From NCBI RefSeq assembly GCF_030409945.1, contig NZ_JAUFQV010000036.1:62001-126000 (forward strand): 64,000 nt of DNA. The letters run 5' to 3'. This DNA comes from Vibrio tapetis subsp. quintayensis. GTDB taxonomy: Bacteria > Pseudomonadota > Gammaproteobacteria > Enterobacterales > Vibrionaceae. Numbering within the stretch: the stretch's first letter is position 1; each line of letters begins with the position of its first letter. Shown piece by piece: positions 8,583 through 17,515 of the stretch. Both the position numbers and the translations under genes were made by a program. Under the pieces are notes generated by a model that was not told the origin of the DNA, searched no databases, and saw only the letters and a program-made list of their open reading frames with translations.

Positions 8583-9281
8583 ATGCGTTTAGACAAATTT
8601 TTATGTGACTCCCTTGGAGCAACACGACGAGAAGCAACTCGCATCATCAAAAGTGGTGATGTAACAGTAAATGGCGAAAAGAAAAAATCTGGTTCATTTC
8701 AGGTAACTGATGAATGCGAAGTGCAGTGGCAAGAGCGTGTTATTGCTAAGCAAGGGCCAAAATTCATCATGTTATTTAAGCCCGATGGCTTTGTTTGTTC
8801 TCATGAAGACGGTTCAAACCCAACGGCATTTACTTTATTAGACGAAGTTAAGATGGAGAATTTACATTTTGCAGGTCGTCTAGATGTGGATACGACAGGT
8901 TTGGTACTCATTACGGATGACGGTAAGTGGTCTCACCGCATTACGTCTCCTAAGCATAAGTGTGAAAAAACGTATCGCGTTTGGCTTGCTGATCCAGTGA
9001 AACCGGAGTATGTTGATCAGTTCCTGCAGGGTATTGAACTGCGAAGTGAAAAAGAACCAACACTTCCTGCTCATCTCGAAGTAATCGACGACCACCAAGT
9101 TTTACTTACCATCCATGAGGGTAAGTACCATCAAGTTAAACGCATGTTTGCTGCACTTGGCAACAAAGTAGAAGAACTTCATCGTGAACGCATAGGCGCC
9201 ATTGAACTGGATGAGTCATTGGAACCGGGCGAATACCGATACCTTACTCAAGAAGAAATCGATTCGGTTTGGAAAAAATAG
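8583..9281 (+). CDS. rsuA: 16S rRNA pseudouridine(516) synthase
   Basis: A 232-residue cytoplasmic enzyme that isomerises U516 of 16S rRNA. An N-terminal S4 RNA-binding domain (MRLDKFLCDSLGATRREATRIIKSGDVTVNG) precedes the catalytic domain with GRLDVDTTGL (catalytic Asp) and the conserved KTYRVWL, GKYHQVKRMFAALGN and LHRERIG blocks of RsuA. GAGGT precedes the ATG. A TATAAT at 8551-8556 is a likely -10; the -35 is poor. The bcr-type gene follows 56 bases later, as in E. coli. Confidence 0.93.
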   Translation: MRLDKFLCDSLGATRREATRIIKSGDVTVNGEKKKSGSFQVTDECEVQWQERVIAKQGPKFIMLFKPDGFVCSHEDGSNPTAFTLLDEVKMENLHFAGRLDVDTTGLVLITDDGKWSHRITSPKHKCEKTYRVWLADPVKPEYVDQFLQGIELRSEKEPTLPAHLEVIDDHQVLLTIHEGKYHQVKRMFAALGNKVEELHRERIGAIELDESLEPGEYRYLTQEEIDSVWKK

Positions 9282-9337
9282 CCGGTCTATTTTGTTGAAC
9301 CCTGCACTTTTTTCGTCTCATTTTTGTTAGGAGTGTT

Positions 9338-10528
9338 ATGCCGACTCGACAACCCCCTCAGTTAGGCTGGGTACTGTTCTTTGTATTGGGTGCCATTGGT
9401 GCCCTAACACCACTCGCTATTGATATGTATCTTCCTGCAATGCCCTCGATCGCAAAAGATCTGGGTGTGACAGCAGGTGAAGTGCAAATAACTTTAACGG
9501 CTTATACGGCAGGTTTTGCCATTGGTCAGCTACTACATGGTCCACTGGCAGACAGTTATGGACGGCGGCCTGTACTCATTATTGGCGTCGTGTTATTTGC
9601 GATAGCCTCAATGGTGAGCGCCACCACGACCGGCATAGATTCATTGACCTGGATCCGTGCTGCGCAAGGTTTTGCAGGGGCTGCAGCGGCAGTGGTCATT
9701 CAAGCTGTTGTTAGAGATATGTTCGATCGCGAAGATTTTGCCCGAGCTATGTCGTTCGTGACCTTGGTTATGACGGTTGCACCGCTAGTCGCACCGATGA
9801 TCGGCGGCCACTTAGCCATTTGGTTTGGTTGGCGTTCAATCTTTTGGGTGCTTGCCATTTTCTCGGCGGTTGTTATTGCCGCAGTGATGTGGAAGATTCC
9901 AGAGACTCTAGCCGAAGAAAACCGACAACCGCTTAGGGTGCGTTCTACCTTTACCAACTATTTTAAGTTGTTATCTAACCCGGTTGCGATGGGGCTGATA
10001 TTGTCTAGTTCGTTCTCGTTCGCGGGTATGTTTGCCTTTTTGACCGCAGGCGCGTTTGTCTACATCGGTTTGTATGGCGTAAGCCCTGACGAGTTTGGTT
10101 ATCTGTTCGGTCTTAATGTGGTTTGTTTGATTGGCATGACTAGTTTAAATGGTCGAATTGTCAAAAAAATGGGCTCACACTGGATGCTGCGCTTCGGGTT
10201 GTTTTTACAACTTCTCGCGGGTGTTGGGTTAGTAGTAGGTTGGGTACTTGATTTAGGGCTGTGGGGCATTGTTCCATTTGTTATGCTTTTTGTGGGGACT
10301 ATTTCTACAATTGGCAGTAACAGTATGGCGCTACTATTGAGTGGATATCCGACCATGGCAGGTACGGCGTCGTCTTTAGCAGGTACGTTGCGTTTTGGTA
10401 CCGGTTCAATAATTGGGGCAGTAGTGGCGGTGATGCCAAGTGATAGTGCTGCACCTATGGTTTTTGTTATGAGTTTATGTGCGCTTCTATCAGCGCTGTT
10501 TTATTGGTTGTTAGGAAGAAAAGCATAA
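9338..10528 (+). CDS. bcr: Bcr/CflA-family multidrug MFS transporter
   Basis: A 396-residue inner-membrane protein with 12 predicted membrane segments. The DHA1 drug:proton antiporter marks are LTPLAIDMYLPAMPSIA in TM1, the loop 2-3 motif GPLADSYGRRPVL (G-x-x-x-D-x-x-G-R-R), and the TM5 region VAPLVAPMIGGHLA. TAGGAG precedes the start. It lies in the radD-rsuA-bcr group and overlaps the next gene (TAATG). The substrate is uncertain (bicyclomycin, sulfonamide or other for relatives); a housekeeping efflux or peptide-export role is equally possible. Confidence 0.88.
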   Translation: MPTRQPPQLGWVLFFVLGAIGALTPLAIDMYLPAMPSIAKDLGVTAGEVQITLTAYTAGFAIGQLLHGPLADSYGRRPVLIIGVVLFAIASMVSATTTGIDSLTWIRAAQGFAGAAAAVVIQAVVRDMFDREDFARAMSFVTLVMTVAPLVAPMIGGHLAIWFGWRSIFWVLAIFSAVVIAAVMWKIPETLAEENRQPLRVRSTFTNYFKLLSNPVAMGLILSSSFSFAGMFAFLTAGAFVYIGLYGVSPDEFGYLFGLNVVCLIGMTSLNGRIVKKMGSHWMLRFGLFLQLLAGVGLVVGWVLDLGLWGIVPFVMLFVGTISTIGSNSMALLLSGYPTMAGTASSLAGTLRFGTGSIIGAVVAVMPSDSAAPMVFVMSLCALLSALFYWLLGRKA

Positions 10529-11196
10529 TGTCGACATACTACGTTGAAATCCAGAAAGCGGTGAATTCTGCGCTCGAAGAAATGGCCGCAGAGCACCAAA
10601 AAGGCCGTTTAATTAATGCGGCAGCGAGTAATACGCACTTTTTGGTTCGTTGGGTGACGAAATCTCTTAAGAGTCATAGGTTTGACCGATGTATTGTTCC
10701 TGACCTCACTCGTTGGCAGAAGTCTGGGCGCAGCAAAGGTACTGACGTTGGTTTACAAACCACGTTTGAAAATATTTCTGCGCTATACAATCAGTTAGTA
10801 CCGCTCGATCAGCCTGTTAAACCCGTTATCGACAAAGAAATCGATGCATTTCTAGACTTTATGGATGAACAAAATTGGTCTGTTTCTACCGAGTTTGAGC
10901 TGACTGGCAAGGGCAAAGTTCAGATCTTAACAGAGGGAGATAGCTCTCTGGTATTGTGCGCTGAACAATGTGACAGCTGTTTTGATGGTGGCGAAGAGCT
11001 TGTGAAACCAATGAGTTGGTATGTTCGTGGCAATCATGCGGAGTTCGTTCGTTTGGCGGTAGAGCAAGGCTATTTGGTGCATAAAGTAACGGACTACAAA
11101 TCTATCGTGAAATATCACGGTGAGTATTTGGTTTTCCCTAATAACCATGCCAATCAGTTAGCGGAAATCCCAATCGGCTTTTCTAAAAAAGCGTAG
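10528..11196 (+). CDS. Conserved protein of unknown function (DUF2913-like)
   Basis: A 222-residue protein starting MSTYYVEIQKAVNSALEEM; the ATG shares an A with the bcr stop (TAATG), so it is translationally coupled. No signal peptide or membrane segment is seen. The N-terminal half is helical with an HFLVRWVTKSLKSHRFDRC stretch. A C-D-x-C motif (CAEQCDSC) sits in the second half, with another Cys nearby, suggesting a metal or redox site. From memory it resembles the DUF2913 family of gammaproteobacteria; function unknown. Longer upstream starts would run inside bcr and lack conservation-type sequence. Confidence 0.65.
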   Translation: MSTYYVEIQKAVNSALEEMAAEHQKGRLINAAASNTHFLVRWVTKSLKSHRFDRCIVPDLTRWQKSGRSKGTDVGLQTTFENISALYNQLVPLDQPVKPVIDKEIDAFLDFMDEQNWSVSTEFELTGKGKVQILTEGDSSLVLCAEQCDSCFDGGEELVKPMSWYVRGNHAEFVRLAVEQGYLVHKVTDYKSIVKYHGEYLVFPNNHANQLAEIPIGFSKKA

Positions 11197-11226
11197 ACTT
11201 AGGTTTTTTAAACCCCATATATTTCG

Positions 11227-11255
11227 AAAAGCTCGCACTTTGCGAGCTTTTGTTG
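11227..11255. terminator. Bidirectional rho-independent terminator
   Basis: A perfect 10-bp stem (AAAAGCTCGC / GCGAGCTTTT) with loop ACTTT and a T-rich tail. It serves the rsuA-bcr group from the left and the minus-strand gene ending at 11319 from the right. Confidence 0.85.
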
Positions 11256-11318
11256 TTTAGACACAAATCCCCCGTGTTGCTTGTCAAAGCAAGCCAATTA
11301 GAATTTCGCCTCTCGCTC

Positions 11319-12755
11319 TTAGCTCTTATCCGCCTTTTTAACAATGGCCTTTACCATTCCTTTGAATATAAACAAGTGGGCAGGCATCATTGCAAACCAG
11401 TATAGCAATCCGGCAAACCCTTTAGGGTGCCACCATGCAGTCACGTTCAGCTCACGTGTGTTTCCGTGATCAGTAATGGTGAACTCGAGCCGGCCTAACC
11501 CTGGCCCCTTCATGCCGAAAAGCAATGAGATGAAACGATGAGTTTGGCAATGAATGACTTTCCATGAATCGATGAAATCACCGGTTTTTAGTTCGGCATC
11601 TACAGGCCGGCGTCTTATTGGTTTCCCGCCACCAAAGAAGATATCCAGCCATTCTCTTGTACGCCATAACCCATTGGCAAAAAAGTACCCTTCTTTCTTA
11701 CTTCCAAGTTGAGCAATGACATCCCATAGCTGTTCTTTCGTTAATGTCGTTTCAATGGATGCGCCTGTCTGCTTAGGGTAGTAACCAAAGCCTGCTTGCC
11801 AGCGAGTGAGCGCAGCCGGATCAAAGCCCCAGACATTACTTTTTATATATTCTCCATCATTCGCTACGGTCTGTTCTACAACTTGTTGGTAAGGGATCAA
11901 TGTTTGCGGGTAATGCATAGATATGGGGTTTATATCCGCAACGTAGTCATGCTCTAGCCCTGAAAGCAACGCTCGGCCTATATTTGAAGGGACGGATGTG
12001 ATTAAACCTAACCACTGAGATGCCCAGTAAGGGGTCAGTAGAGAACTAGATATGATTTTTTTATTCTTCCCTGTTACCTGGCAAATTATCTCAAATTGTT
12101 GGCGATAGGTTAGGGTATCTGGCCCGCCAACTTCGAATATTCGGTCAGAGGCGGGGATCTCATTGACCAGTAAGAGCAAGTAAGCGTTCAAATTTTCCAA
12201 AGCGATAGGGTTTGCTTTCGATTCAATGGACTTTGGGGCAATAATAATAGGTAAGTTATAGACGAAATCTCGCATGATTTCAAAAGCAGCGGAGCCCGGG
12301 CCAATGATGATACCTGCCCTCAGCTCAGTAACGGGCACAAGAGACTCTCTGAGTACTTTTCCGGTCATTTTTCTTGCTAGTATATGCTCGGAACTTTCGC
12401 CTGTCGGCTGAATAGCGCTGAGATAGATCAGATGTTGGAGCTTACTTTTAGTTACGGCGTCACGAAAGTTCTTGGCTAACGATAATTCATATTCAACAAA
12501 ATCGTGTCCATTCGCCATCCCGTGAACCAAAAAGAAGGCACAATCCATGTCCTGAACGCACAAGTCGGTCTCTACTGGGTCGGCTAAATCGAGGTGTCTA
12601 AGCGTTAAATTTGGGTGAGGAGAGGTGCGTAGGTGTAAATAATCTATATGGCGCGCCGCGGCAGTGACGTGGAATCCTTGCGCCAATAATAATGGGATCA
12701 GCTGAGAGCCAACGTATCCAGAAGCGCCAACAATCAGTACACGTTTTATCGTCAT
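11319..12755 (-). CDS. NAD(P)H-binding SDR-like protein fused to DUF2867
   Basis: A 478-residue two-part protein. Residues 1-230 are an atypical extended SDR/NmrA-like Rossmann domain with VLIVGASGYVGSQL (G-x-x-G-x-x-G), DLADP after the third strand, LVHGMA, and YLSAIQPTGE in place of a normal catalytic Tyr-Lys block. Residues about 320-475 match DUF2867, an SRPBCC-like domain (FANGLWRTREWLDIFFGGG, GDFIDSWKV, LNVTAWWHPKGFAGLLYW). The ATG at 12755 has GGAG nine bases upstream and starts MTIKRVLIVGA; an ATG at 12770 adds five residues. Such proteins are annotated as epimerase-like; the substrate is unknown. Confidence 0.82.
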   Translation of the reverse strand: MTIKRVLIVGASGYVGSQLIPLLLAQGFHVTAAARHIDYLHLRTSPHPNLTLRHLDLADPVETDLCVQDMDCAFFLVHGMANGHDFVEYELSLAKNFRDAVTKSKLQHLIYLSAIQPTGESSEHILARKMTGKVLRESLVPVTELRAGIIIGPGSAAFEIMRDFVYNLPIIIAPKSIESKANPIALENLNAYLLLLVNEIPASDRIFEVGGPDTLTYRQQFEIICQVTGKNKKIISSSLLTPYWASQWLGLITSVPSNIGRALLSGLEHDYVADINPISMHYPQTLIPYQQVVEQTVANDGEYIKSNVWGFDPAALTRWQAGFGYYPKQTGASIETTLTKEQLWDVIAQLGSKKEGYFFANGLWRTREWLDIFFGGGKPIRRRPVDAELKTGDFIDSWKVIHCQTHRFISLLFGMKGPGLGRLEFTITDHGNTRELNVTAWWHPKGFAGLLYWFAMMPAHLFIFKGMVKAIVKKADKS

Positions 12756-12900
12756 TTTATCTTGCTCCATTCCCGAGTATTTCTTTAGCCTTTATAGAAC
12801 CTTAATCCATTGATTGATATGATGCTAGTTACATTTGATATTTGCGGTAAGACTTGTTTACAGAGCATCAAGTTCACACCACGGATGGAAAGGAGTTTAA

Positions 12901-14280
12901 ATGACATCTGTAATTCAACAAGTCTTTCACCATACCAAAGGCGACTTCGTTAAACGTCTTTTTGCTATCGCATTACCGATTACTCTGCAAAGCATCATGT
13001 TTTCTAGCCGAGGGTTGGTAGACGTGTTGATGCTCGGTCAGCTCGGTGAGGCTGAAATTTCCGCCGTTGGTGTCGCGAGCCGAGCAATGTTTGTCACGAC
13101 CATCATGATAGTGGGTATTACAACGGCAGGATCACTATTGACCGCTCAATATTGGGGAGCAGGAGACCGAGACGGTGTGCGCGAAAGCACGGCGCTTACC
13201 TGGCTGATCGCGATGCTAGCAGCTGCTGCAACAGTTATCGGTTTCTTAATACTTCCTAACCAAATTATGGGGCTGACGACCGACTCTGAAATCATTAACC
13301 AATTGGGCAGTGAATACATCGTTATTACTGCTGTTGGTATGTTTAACGTGGCGTGTATCGCGAGTATGGCGGTAGGGCTGCGTGCAATGCACCAACCAGG
13401 GCTGAGTACGTTTTTTAGTGGTATCGGGATTTTATCCAATATCTTCCTTAATTGGGTGTTGATATTTGGTCATTTTGGCGCGCCGGCCCTGGGTATCAAA
13501 GGTGCGGCGATTGCAACGGTCGTGAGTGGCCTAATTGAAGTGGGCTGTCTGTTTGGGTATTTGCATTTCAAAAAGCACTTGATGGCGTTTGGTTTACAAG
13601 ATATTCGCCGCTCTTGTGATTTAACTAAAGTTATCCGCTTTATCAAACTGTCCCTGCCAACGACGCTCAACTTTCTGGCGTGGGCTGGTGGGTTGTTCGC
13701 GTACCACGCCATCATGGGGCAAACCGGCCCTCAAGGATTAGCGGCCCTAGCGGTCATGACGCCAGTTGAGTCCATTTCATTGAGTTTGCTTATTGGATTA
13801 TCTAACGCTTCGGCAGTGCTAGTCGGGAATCAACTTGGTGCTAAAGAATACGATTCCGTCTATTACCGAGCTATTGGCTTAGTCGCCATTAATTTCTTAA
13901 TTAGTATTGGTGTGGCGTTGGTGCTGTATTTCAGCCAGTCTTATGTGCTCAATGCATTTTCTGCACTGACGGAAGAAACTCGTGAGCTTTCTAATAAATT
14001 TATTTTGATCTTATGCGTTGGTGTTGTTTTACGCTCATTGCCAATGGCGCTCATCGTCGGTGTATTACGTGCGGGGGGCGATGTTAAATTCTGTTTATAC
14101 CAAGATGTGTTTGCACAGTGGGTAATTGGAATTCCTTTGGCGGCGATAGCGGCGATTTACCTAAACTTCGCTCCCGAAACGGTTTACGTACTCTTCTTAT
14201 TAGAAGAGGTGATTAAATGGTTTGGCTCGATCTATCGAACTAAAAGCAAGAAGTGGATGCGAAATCTTATCGAAAACTAG
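12901..14280 (+). CDS. MATE-family multidrug/sodium antiporter
   Basis: A 459-residue protein with 12 membrane segments in two homologous halves, each a MatE domain. Characteristic blocks are LPITLQSIMFSSRGLVDVLMLGQLG in TM1 and GSLLTAQYWGAGD in TM2, with the counterpart SLLIGLSNASAVLVGNQLGA in the second half. AAGGAG is seven bases before the ATG. Relatives in Vibrio (NorM, VmrA) export cationic drugs in exchange for Na+ or H+. It is flanked by a divergent gene and followed 117 bases later by an ABC operon with its own promoter-like sequence. Confidence 0.9.
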   Translation: MTSVIQQVFHHTKGDFVKRLFAIALPITLQSIMFSSRGLVDVLMLGQLGEAEISAVGVASRAMFVTTIMIVGITTAGSLLTAQYWGAGDRDGVRESTALTWLIAMLAAAATVIGFLILPNQIMGLTTDSEIINQLGSEYIVITAVGMFNVACIASMAVGLRAMHQPGLSTFFSGIGILSNIFLNWVLIFGHFGAPALGIKGAAIATVVSGLIEVGCLFGYLHFKKHLMAFGLQDIRRSCDLTKVIRFIKLSLPTTLNFLAWAGGLFAYHAIMGQTGPQGLAALAVMTPVESISLSLLIGLSNASAVLVGNQLGAKEYDSVYYRAIGLVAINFLISIGVALVLYFSQSYVLNAFSALTEETRELSNKFILILCVGVVLRSLPMALIVGVLRAGGDVKFCLYQDVFAQWVIGIPLAAIAAIYLNFAPETVYVLFLLEEVIKWFGSIYRTKSKKWMRNLIEN

Positions 14281-14291
14281 AAGTTGATCGA

Positions 14292-14320
14292 TTACACTGG
14301 TGAAACCTTGTGCATATAAT
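14292..14320 (+). promoter_or_regulatory. Putative sigma-70 promoter of the ABC-FtsX-lipocalin operon
   Basis: TTACAC (14292-14297), a 17-bp spacer and a perfect TATAAT (14315-14320) lie about 80 bases before the operon. The -35 is weak, the -10 is strong. Confidence 0.4.
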
Positions 14321-14397
14321 GTGATCTAGATGCCAAATCACTTCCTAGTAACAGGGTTTTAGTGTAGATTCTCATATCAAATTATTATCTAGTAAGT

Positions 14398-15081
14398 GTG
14401 AGTAAATGCATGTTACGCCTGTCAGAACTCTGTAAAGGTTATGTTGATGGTGGGGAATTCCACCCCGTCTTGCAGGGCGCTGAATTGACATTAGAACAAG
14501 GTCAGCAACTAGCGTTAATGGGTGAAAGTGGCTCAGGAAAAAGTACATTACTCAATTTAATTGCCGGAATCGATCAGGTCGATTCTGGTCAGATCATGTA
14601 TTCCAATTTCTCTATGCATGAAGCTTCTGAAATGAAGCGTACCGCTTATCGACGTAATAATATAGGTCATATTTTTCAACAGTTTAATCTTCTTCCTACC
14701 TTGAATGTTGCTGATAACATTCGTTTTTGTCGCCAACTCAAAGGGTTGCAAGAAGACAGAGGTTTGTGGCGTCAGATTTTATCTGCACTTGATTTAATGC
14801 CTTTGCTTGGCCGTTATCCAGAAGAGATCTCCGGTGGACAACAGCAACGAGCTGCCATTGCTCGGGCTCTGTATATGGAGCCGAAAATACTATTGGCCGA
14901 TGAGCCGACAGGCAGCTTAGATGAACGAAATGCTGAAGCGGTAATGCGTTTGCTTACTACACTGTCACGCCAGCTAGAATGCACATTACTATTGGTGACT
15001 CACAGCCAGAAAGTTGCGGAACACATGCAAGGCTCTATACGCCTACAAGGAGGGCAATTGCATGTTATGGCCCGTAGTTAA
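14398..15081 (+). CDS. ABC transporter ATP-binding protein (LolD/MacB-type)
   Basis: A 227-residue ATPase with Walker [11 protein letters not shown]-loop [12 protein letters not shown], signature SGGQQQR, Walker B ILLADEP and switch His in LLLVTHSQ. This is the o228/LolD class that pairs with FtsX-type permeases. The longest frame begins with GTG at 14398; an ATG at 14410 ([11 protein letters not shown]) is a plausible alternative, with GTGAG upstream. Its end overlaps the permease start by 20 bases. The overlap and the shared operon imply a dedicated complex that drives mechanotransmission or extraction at the outer face of the inner membrane rather than classical import. Confidence 0.9.
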   Translation: MSKCMLRLSELCKGYVDGGEFHPVLQGAELTLEQGQQLALMGESGSGKSTLLNLIAGIDQVDSGQIMYSNFSMHEASEMKRTAYRRNNIGHIFQQFNLLPTLNVADNIRFCRQLKGLQEDRGLWRQILSALDLMPLLGRYPEEISGGQQQRAAIARALYMEPKILLADEPTGSLDERNAEAVMRLLTTLSRQLECTLLLVTHSQKVAEHMQGSIRLQGGQLHVMARS

Positions 15082-17515
15082 AGCGCTACTAGGCCACTAT
15101 CGTCGTCACCCTGTTCAGATCGTGCTTGTATGGCTTGGTCTGACTTTAGGCGTTTCTTTGCTCGTTGGCGTACTGGCCATCAATCACCATGCTAAGCAAA
15201 GTTACAGTGCCGGTGAAAAGCTGTTTACTAATCCTCTTCCTTATCGTATTCGACCAGTTCAAAATGCCAGTAAGATCCCTCAGGGCTTTTATGTACAGTT
15301 GCGCCGTGAAGGCTTCCAGCAATGTATGCCATTTGACAGTTACCGAATTGAAACCGCCTCTGATGTTGAGCTTACGATTACAGGTATCGACCCTATTGCG
15401 ATGCTTGCTATTCAGCCGGGGTCAACACTCAAAGACATTAAAACTCTAAGCTTAAAAGAGCCGCCATACCCGGTTATGATCAGTACTGATTTAGCTGAGT
15501 ACCTTAGTTGGAGGAATGGCGATTATATTGAATTAAAAGATGGCTCGTTGTTTGGCCCGCTGTTAGTGGATGAAGGTCAGTTATTACGAGGCACCCGGGT
15601 CATCGCTGATATTGGTCTGTTGAGAATGCTCAACAAGCGGCCAGGGTTTGAAGTGATTGCTTGTGGCGAGATGCCTGAGAAAAAATTGGAAAGGCTCAAA
15701 ACCTTGTTGCCTAACGGGATGAAGCTGTCTCAAAATACCCACGCAGAGTTGGATTCTTTGACGTTAGCGTTTCATACCAATTTGACGGCAATGGGAATGC
15801 TGGCGTTTTTTGTTGGTTTGTTTATTTTCTATCAAGCCATGTCACTGTCGTTTATACAAAGACAGCCATTGGTTGGGATCCTACGTCAAACCGGTGTGTC
15901 AGTGTATCAATTGACGGCAGCTCTGTTACTTGAATTGGTCATTTGGATCTTTGTCTCTTGGATCTGTGGCAATATTTTAGGGTATTTTCTGGCTAATCAA
16001 CTGCTACCAGCTGTGTCTGCCAGCTTAGAAGATCTTTACAATGCCAATGTCGGTTTGTCTTTAACTTGGGACTGGGAATGGAGCAAACAAAGCCTTCTCG
16101 TCGCAATTTTAGGCACATTGTTGGCGTGCAGTTTCCCTCTCATTCGACTACTAAAAACACAACCGATTCGATTAAGTTCTAGGCTGTCGGTTATGCGCTT
16201 TGCCGGGCGAGAATTTACTTGGCAAGCGATAGCTGCTTGCATATTTTGTGTGGCTGCTGTTGCTGTCATGCAGACAGAGCAAAGCCAAGAATCAGGTTTT
16301 GTTCTTATTGCTCTGATTTTAGTTAGTGCAGGTTTATTAATGCCGTTTCTGATTTGGAAGCTTTTCACTGGCTTATCGTTCTCTTTGCCTTGGGTTAAAG
16401 CGCGTTGGTTCTTTTCTGACAGTGCGGCCAGTATGAGCTATCGAGGCGTCGCTTCTATGGCATTTATGCTGGCGCTGGCGACCAATATCGGCGTTGAAAC
16501 TATGGTCGGCAGTTTTAGAGAAACTACCGATAAATGGCTGACTCAAAGATTGGCTGCCGATGTCTATGTTACTCCTCCAAACAATTTGTCGTCTCGCATT
16601 GGTAGTTGGCTTACGGAACAACCAGAAGTGAAAGAAGTTTGGTGGCGTTGGGAGAAAGAGCTCCCAAGCGAAGTTGGGGCGCTGCAGCTTGTGAGTATAG
16701 GCGACTCTGATGGAGAGCAGCGAGCACTGACGGTGAAAGTTGCGATCCCAGATTATTGGTTCCACTTACATCATTCGCAAGGCGTAATGGTCAGTGAATC
16801 GATGGCGCTGAAACTCAATATTAGAGCGGGTGACTATATTTCATTACCAGAGCCTGCTTCCGGAAACTGGCAAGTGGTCGGCATATATTATGATTACGGT
16901 AACCCATACAACCAAGTCATGTTGTCACATCGTAACTGGCTCTATAGTTTCTCAGGTAAAGGCGATGTTGGGTTAGGGGTTATTTTGCATGATGATATCA
17001 GTTCCGCTGGTTTACTGCGTCGCTTCCAGCATGCATTTAAACTGTCTCCGGAACGAATATACGACAATAATAATATACACCAACAAGCAATGCGCGTATT
17101 TGACCGTACCTTTAGCATCGCCGGTACGCTCGGAAACATCACTCTTGTTATTGCAGTGATAGGTCTGTTTTTCTCAACATTGGCCGGTGAGCTGTCAAGG
17201 CAACGGCATATAGCATTATTGAGATGTTTCGGTGTCTCCGGTAAAGAGCTGGTGTTTACTGGTGGACTGCAACTACTTGTTTTGGGCATCTGTTCCGCCC
17301 TTATCGCGATCCCGTTAGGGTTACTATTAGCCGATTTGATGATCGATGTTGTACTTAAGCAGTCTTTTGGCTGGACAATGCAATTAGAAGTGATTCCGTG
17401 GGAATATGCGTCGACGTTTGCTTGGTCATTCTGTGCGTTGATGATCGCAGGAGCATGGCCAGTCTTTAATATGTTGCGAAGAACGCCGATGAAGTCTTTA
17501 AGGGATGCGCTGTAA
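15062..17515 (+). CDS. FtsX-like ABC permease, two FtsX domains in one chain
   Basis: An 817-residue inner-membrane protein starting [17 protein letters not shown], chosen because AGGAGG lies upstream and an N-terminal membrane segment follows directly. TM1 is at about 20-40. A MacB-like periplasmic region follows, then an FtsX block (about 245-400: MLAFFVGLFIFYQAMSLSFIQRQPLVGILRQTG), middle membrane segments, a second periplasmic region (about 480-670), and a C-terminal FtsX block (ITLVIAVIGLFFSTLAGELSRQRHIALLRCFGVS). The family moves lipoproteins, toxins or lipids, or transmits force. The next gene starts at the base after its stop. Confidence 0.88.
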   Translation: MLWPVVKALLGHYRRHPVQIVLVWLGLTLGVSLLVGVLAINHHAKQSYSAGEKLFTNPLPYRIRPVQNASKIPQGFYVQLRREGFQQCMPFDSYRIETASDVELTITGIDPIAMLAIQPGSTLKDIKTLSLKEPPYPVMISTDLAEYLSWRNGDYIELKDGSLFGPLLVDEGQLLRGTRVIADIGLLRMLNKRPGFEVIACGEMPEKKLERLKTLLPNGMKLSQNTHAELDSLTLAFHTNLTAMGMLAFFVGLFIFYQAMSLSFIQRQPLVGILRQTGVSVYQLTAALLLELVIWIFVSWICGNILGYFLANQLLPAVSASLEDLYNANVGLSLTWDWEWSKQSLLVAILGTLLACSFPLIRLLKTQPIRLSSRLSVMRFAGREFTWQAIAACIFCVAAVAVMQTEQSQESGFVLIALILVSAGLLMPFLIWKLFTGLSFSLPWVKARWFFSDSAASMSYRGVASMAFMLALATNIGVETMVGSFRETTDKWLTQRLAADVYVTPPNNLSSRIGSWLTEQPEVKEVWWRWEKELPSEVGALQLVSIGDSDGEQRALTVKVAIPDYWFHLHHSQGVMVSESMALKLNIRAGDYISLPEPASGNWQVVGIYYDYGNPYNQVMLSHRNWLYSFSGKGDVGLGVILHDDISSAGLLRRFQHAFKLSPERIYDNNNIHQQAMRVFDRTFSIAGTLGNITLVIAVIGLFFSTLAGELSRQRHIALLRCFGVSGKELVFTGGLQLLVLGICSALIAIPLGLLLADLMIDVVLKQSFGWTMQLEVIPWEYASTFAWSFCALMIAGAWPVFNMLRRTPMKSLRDAL

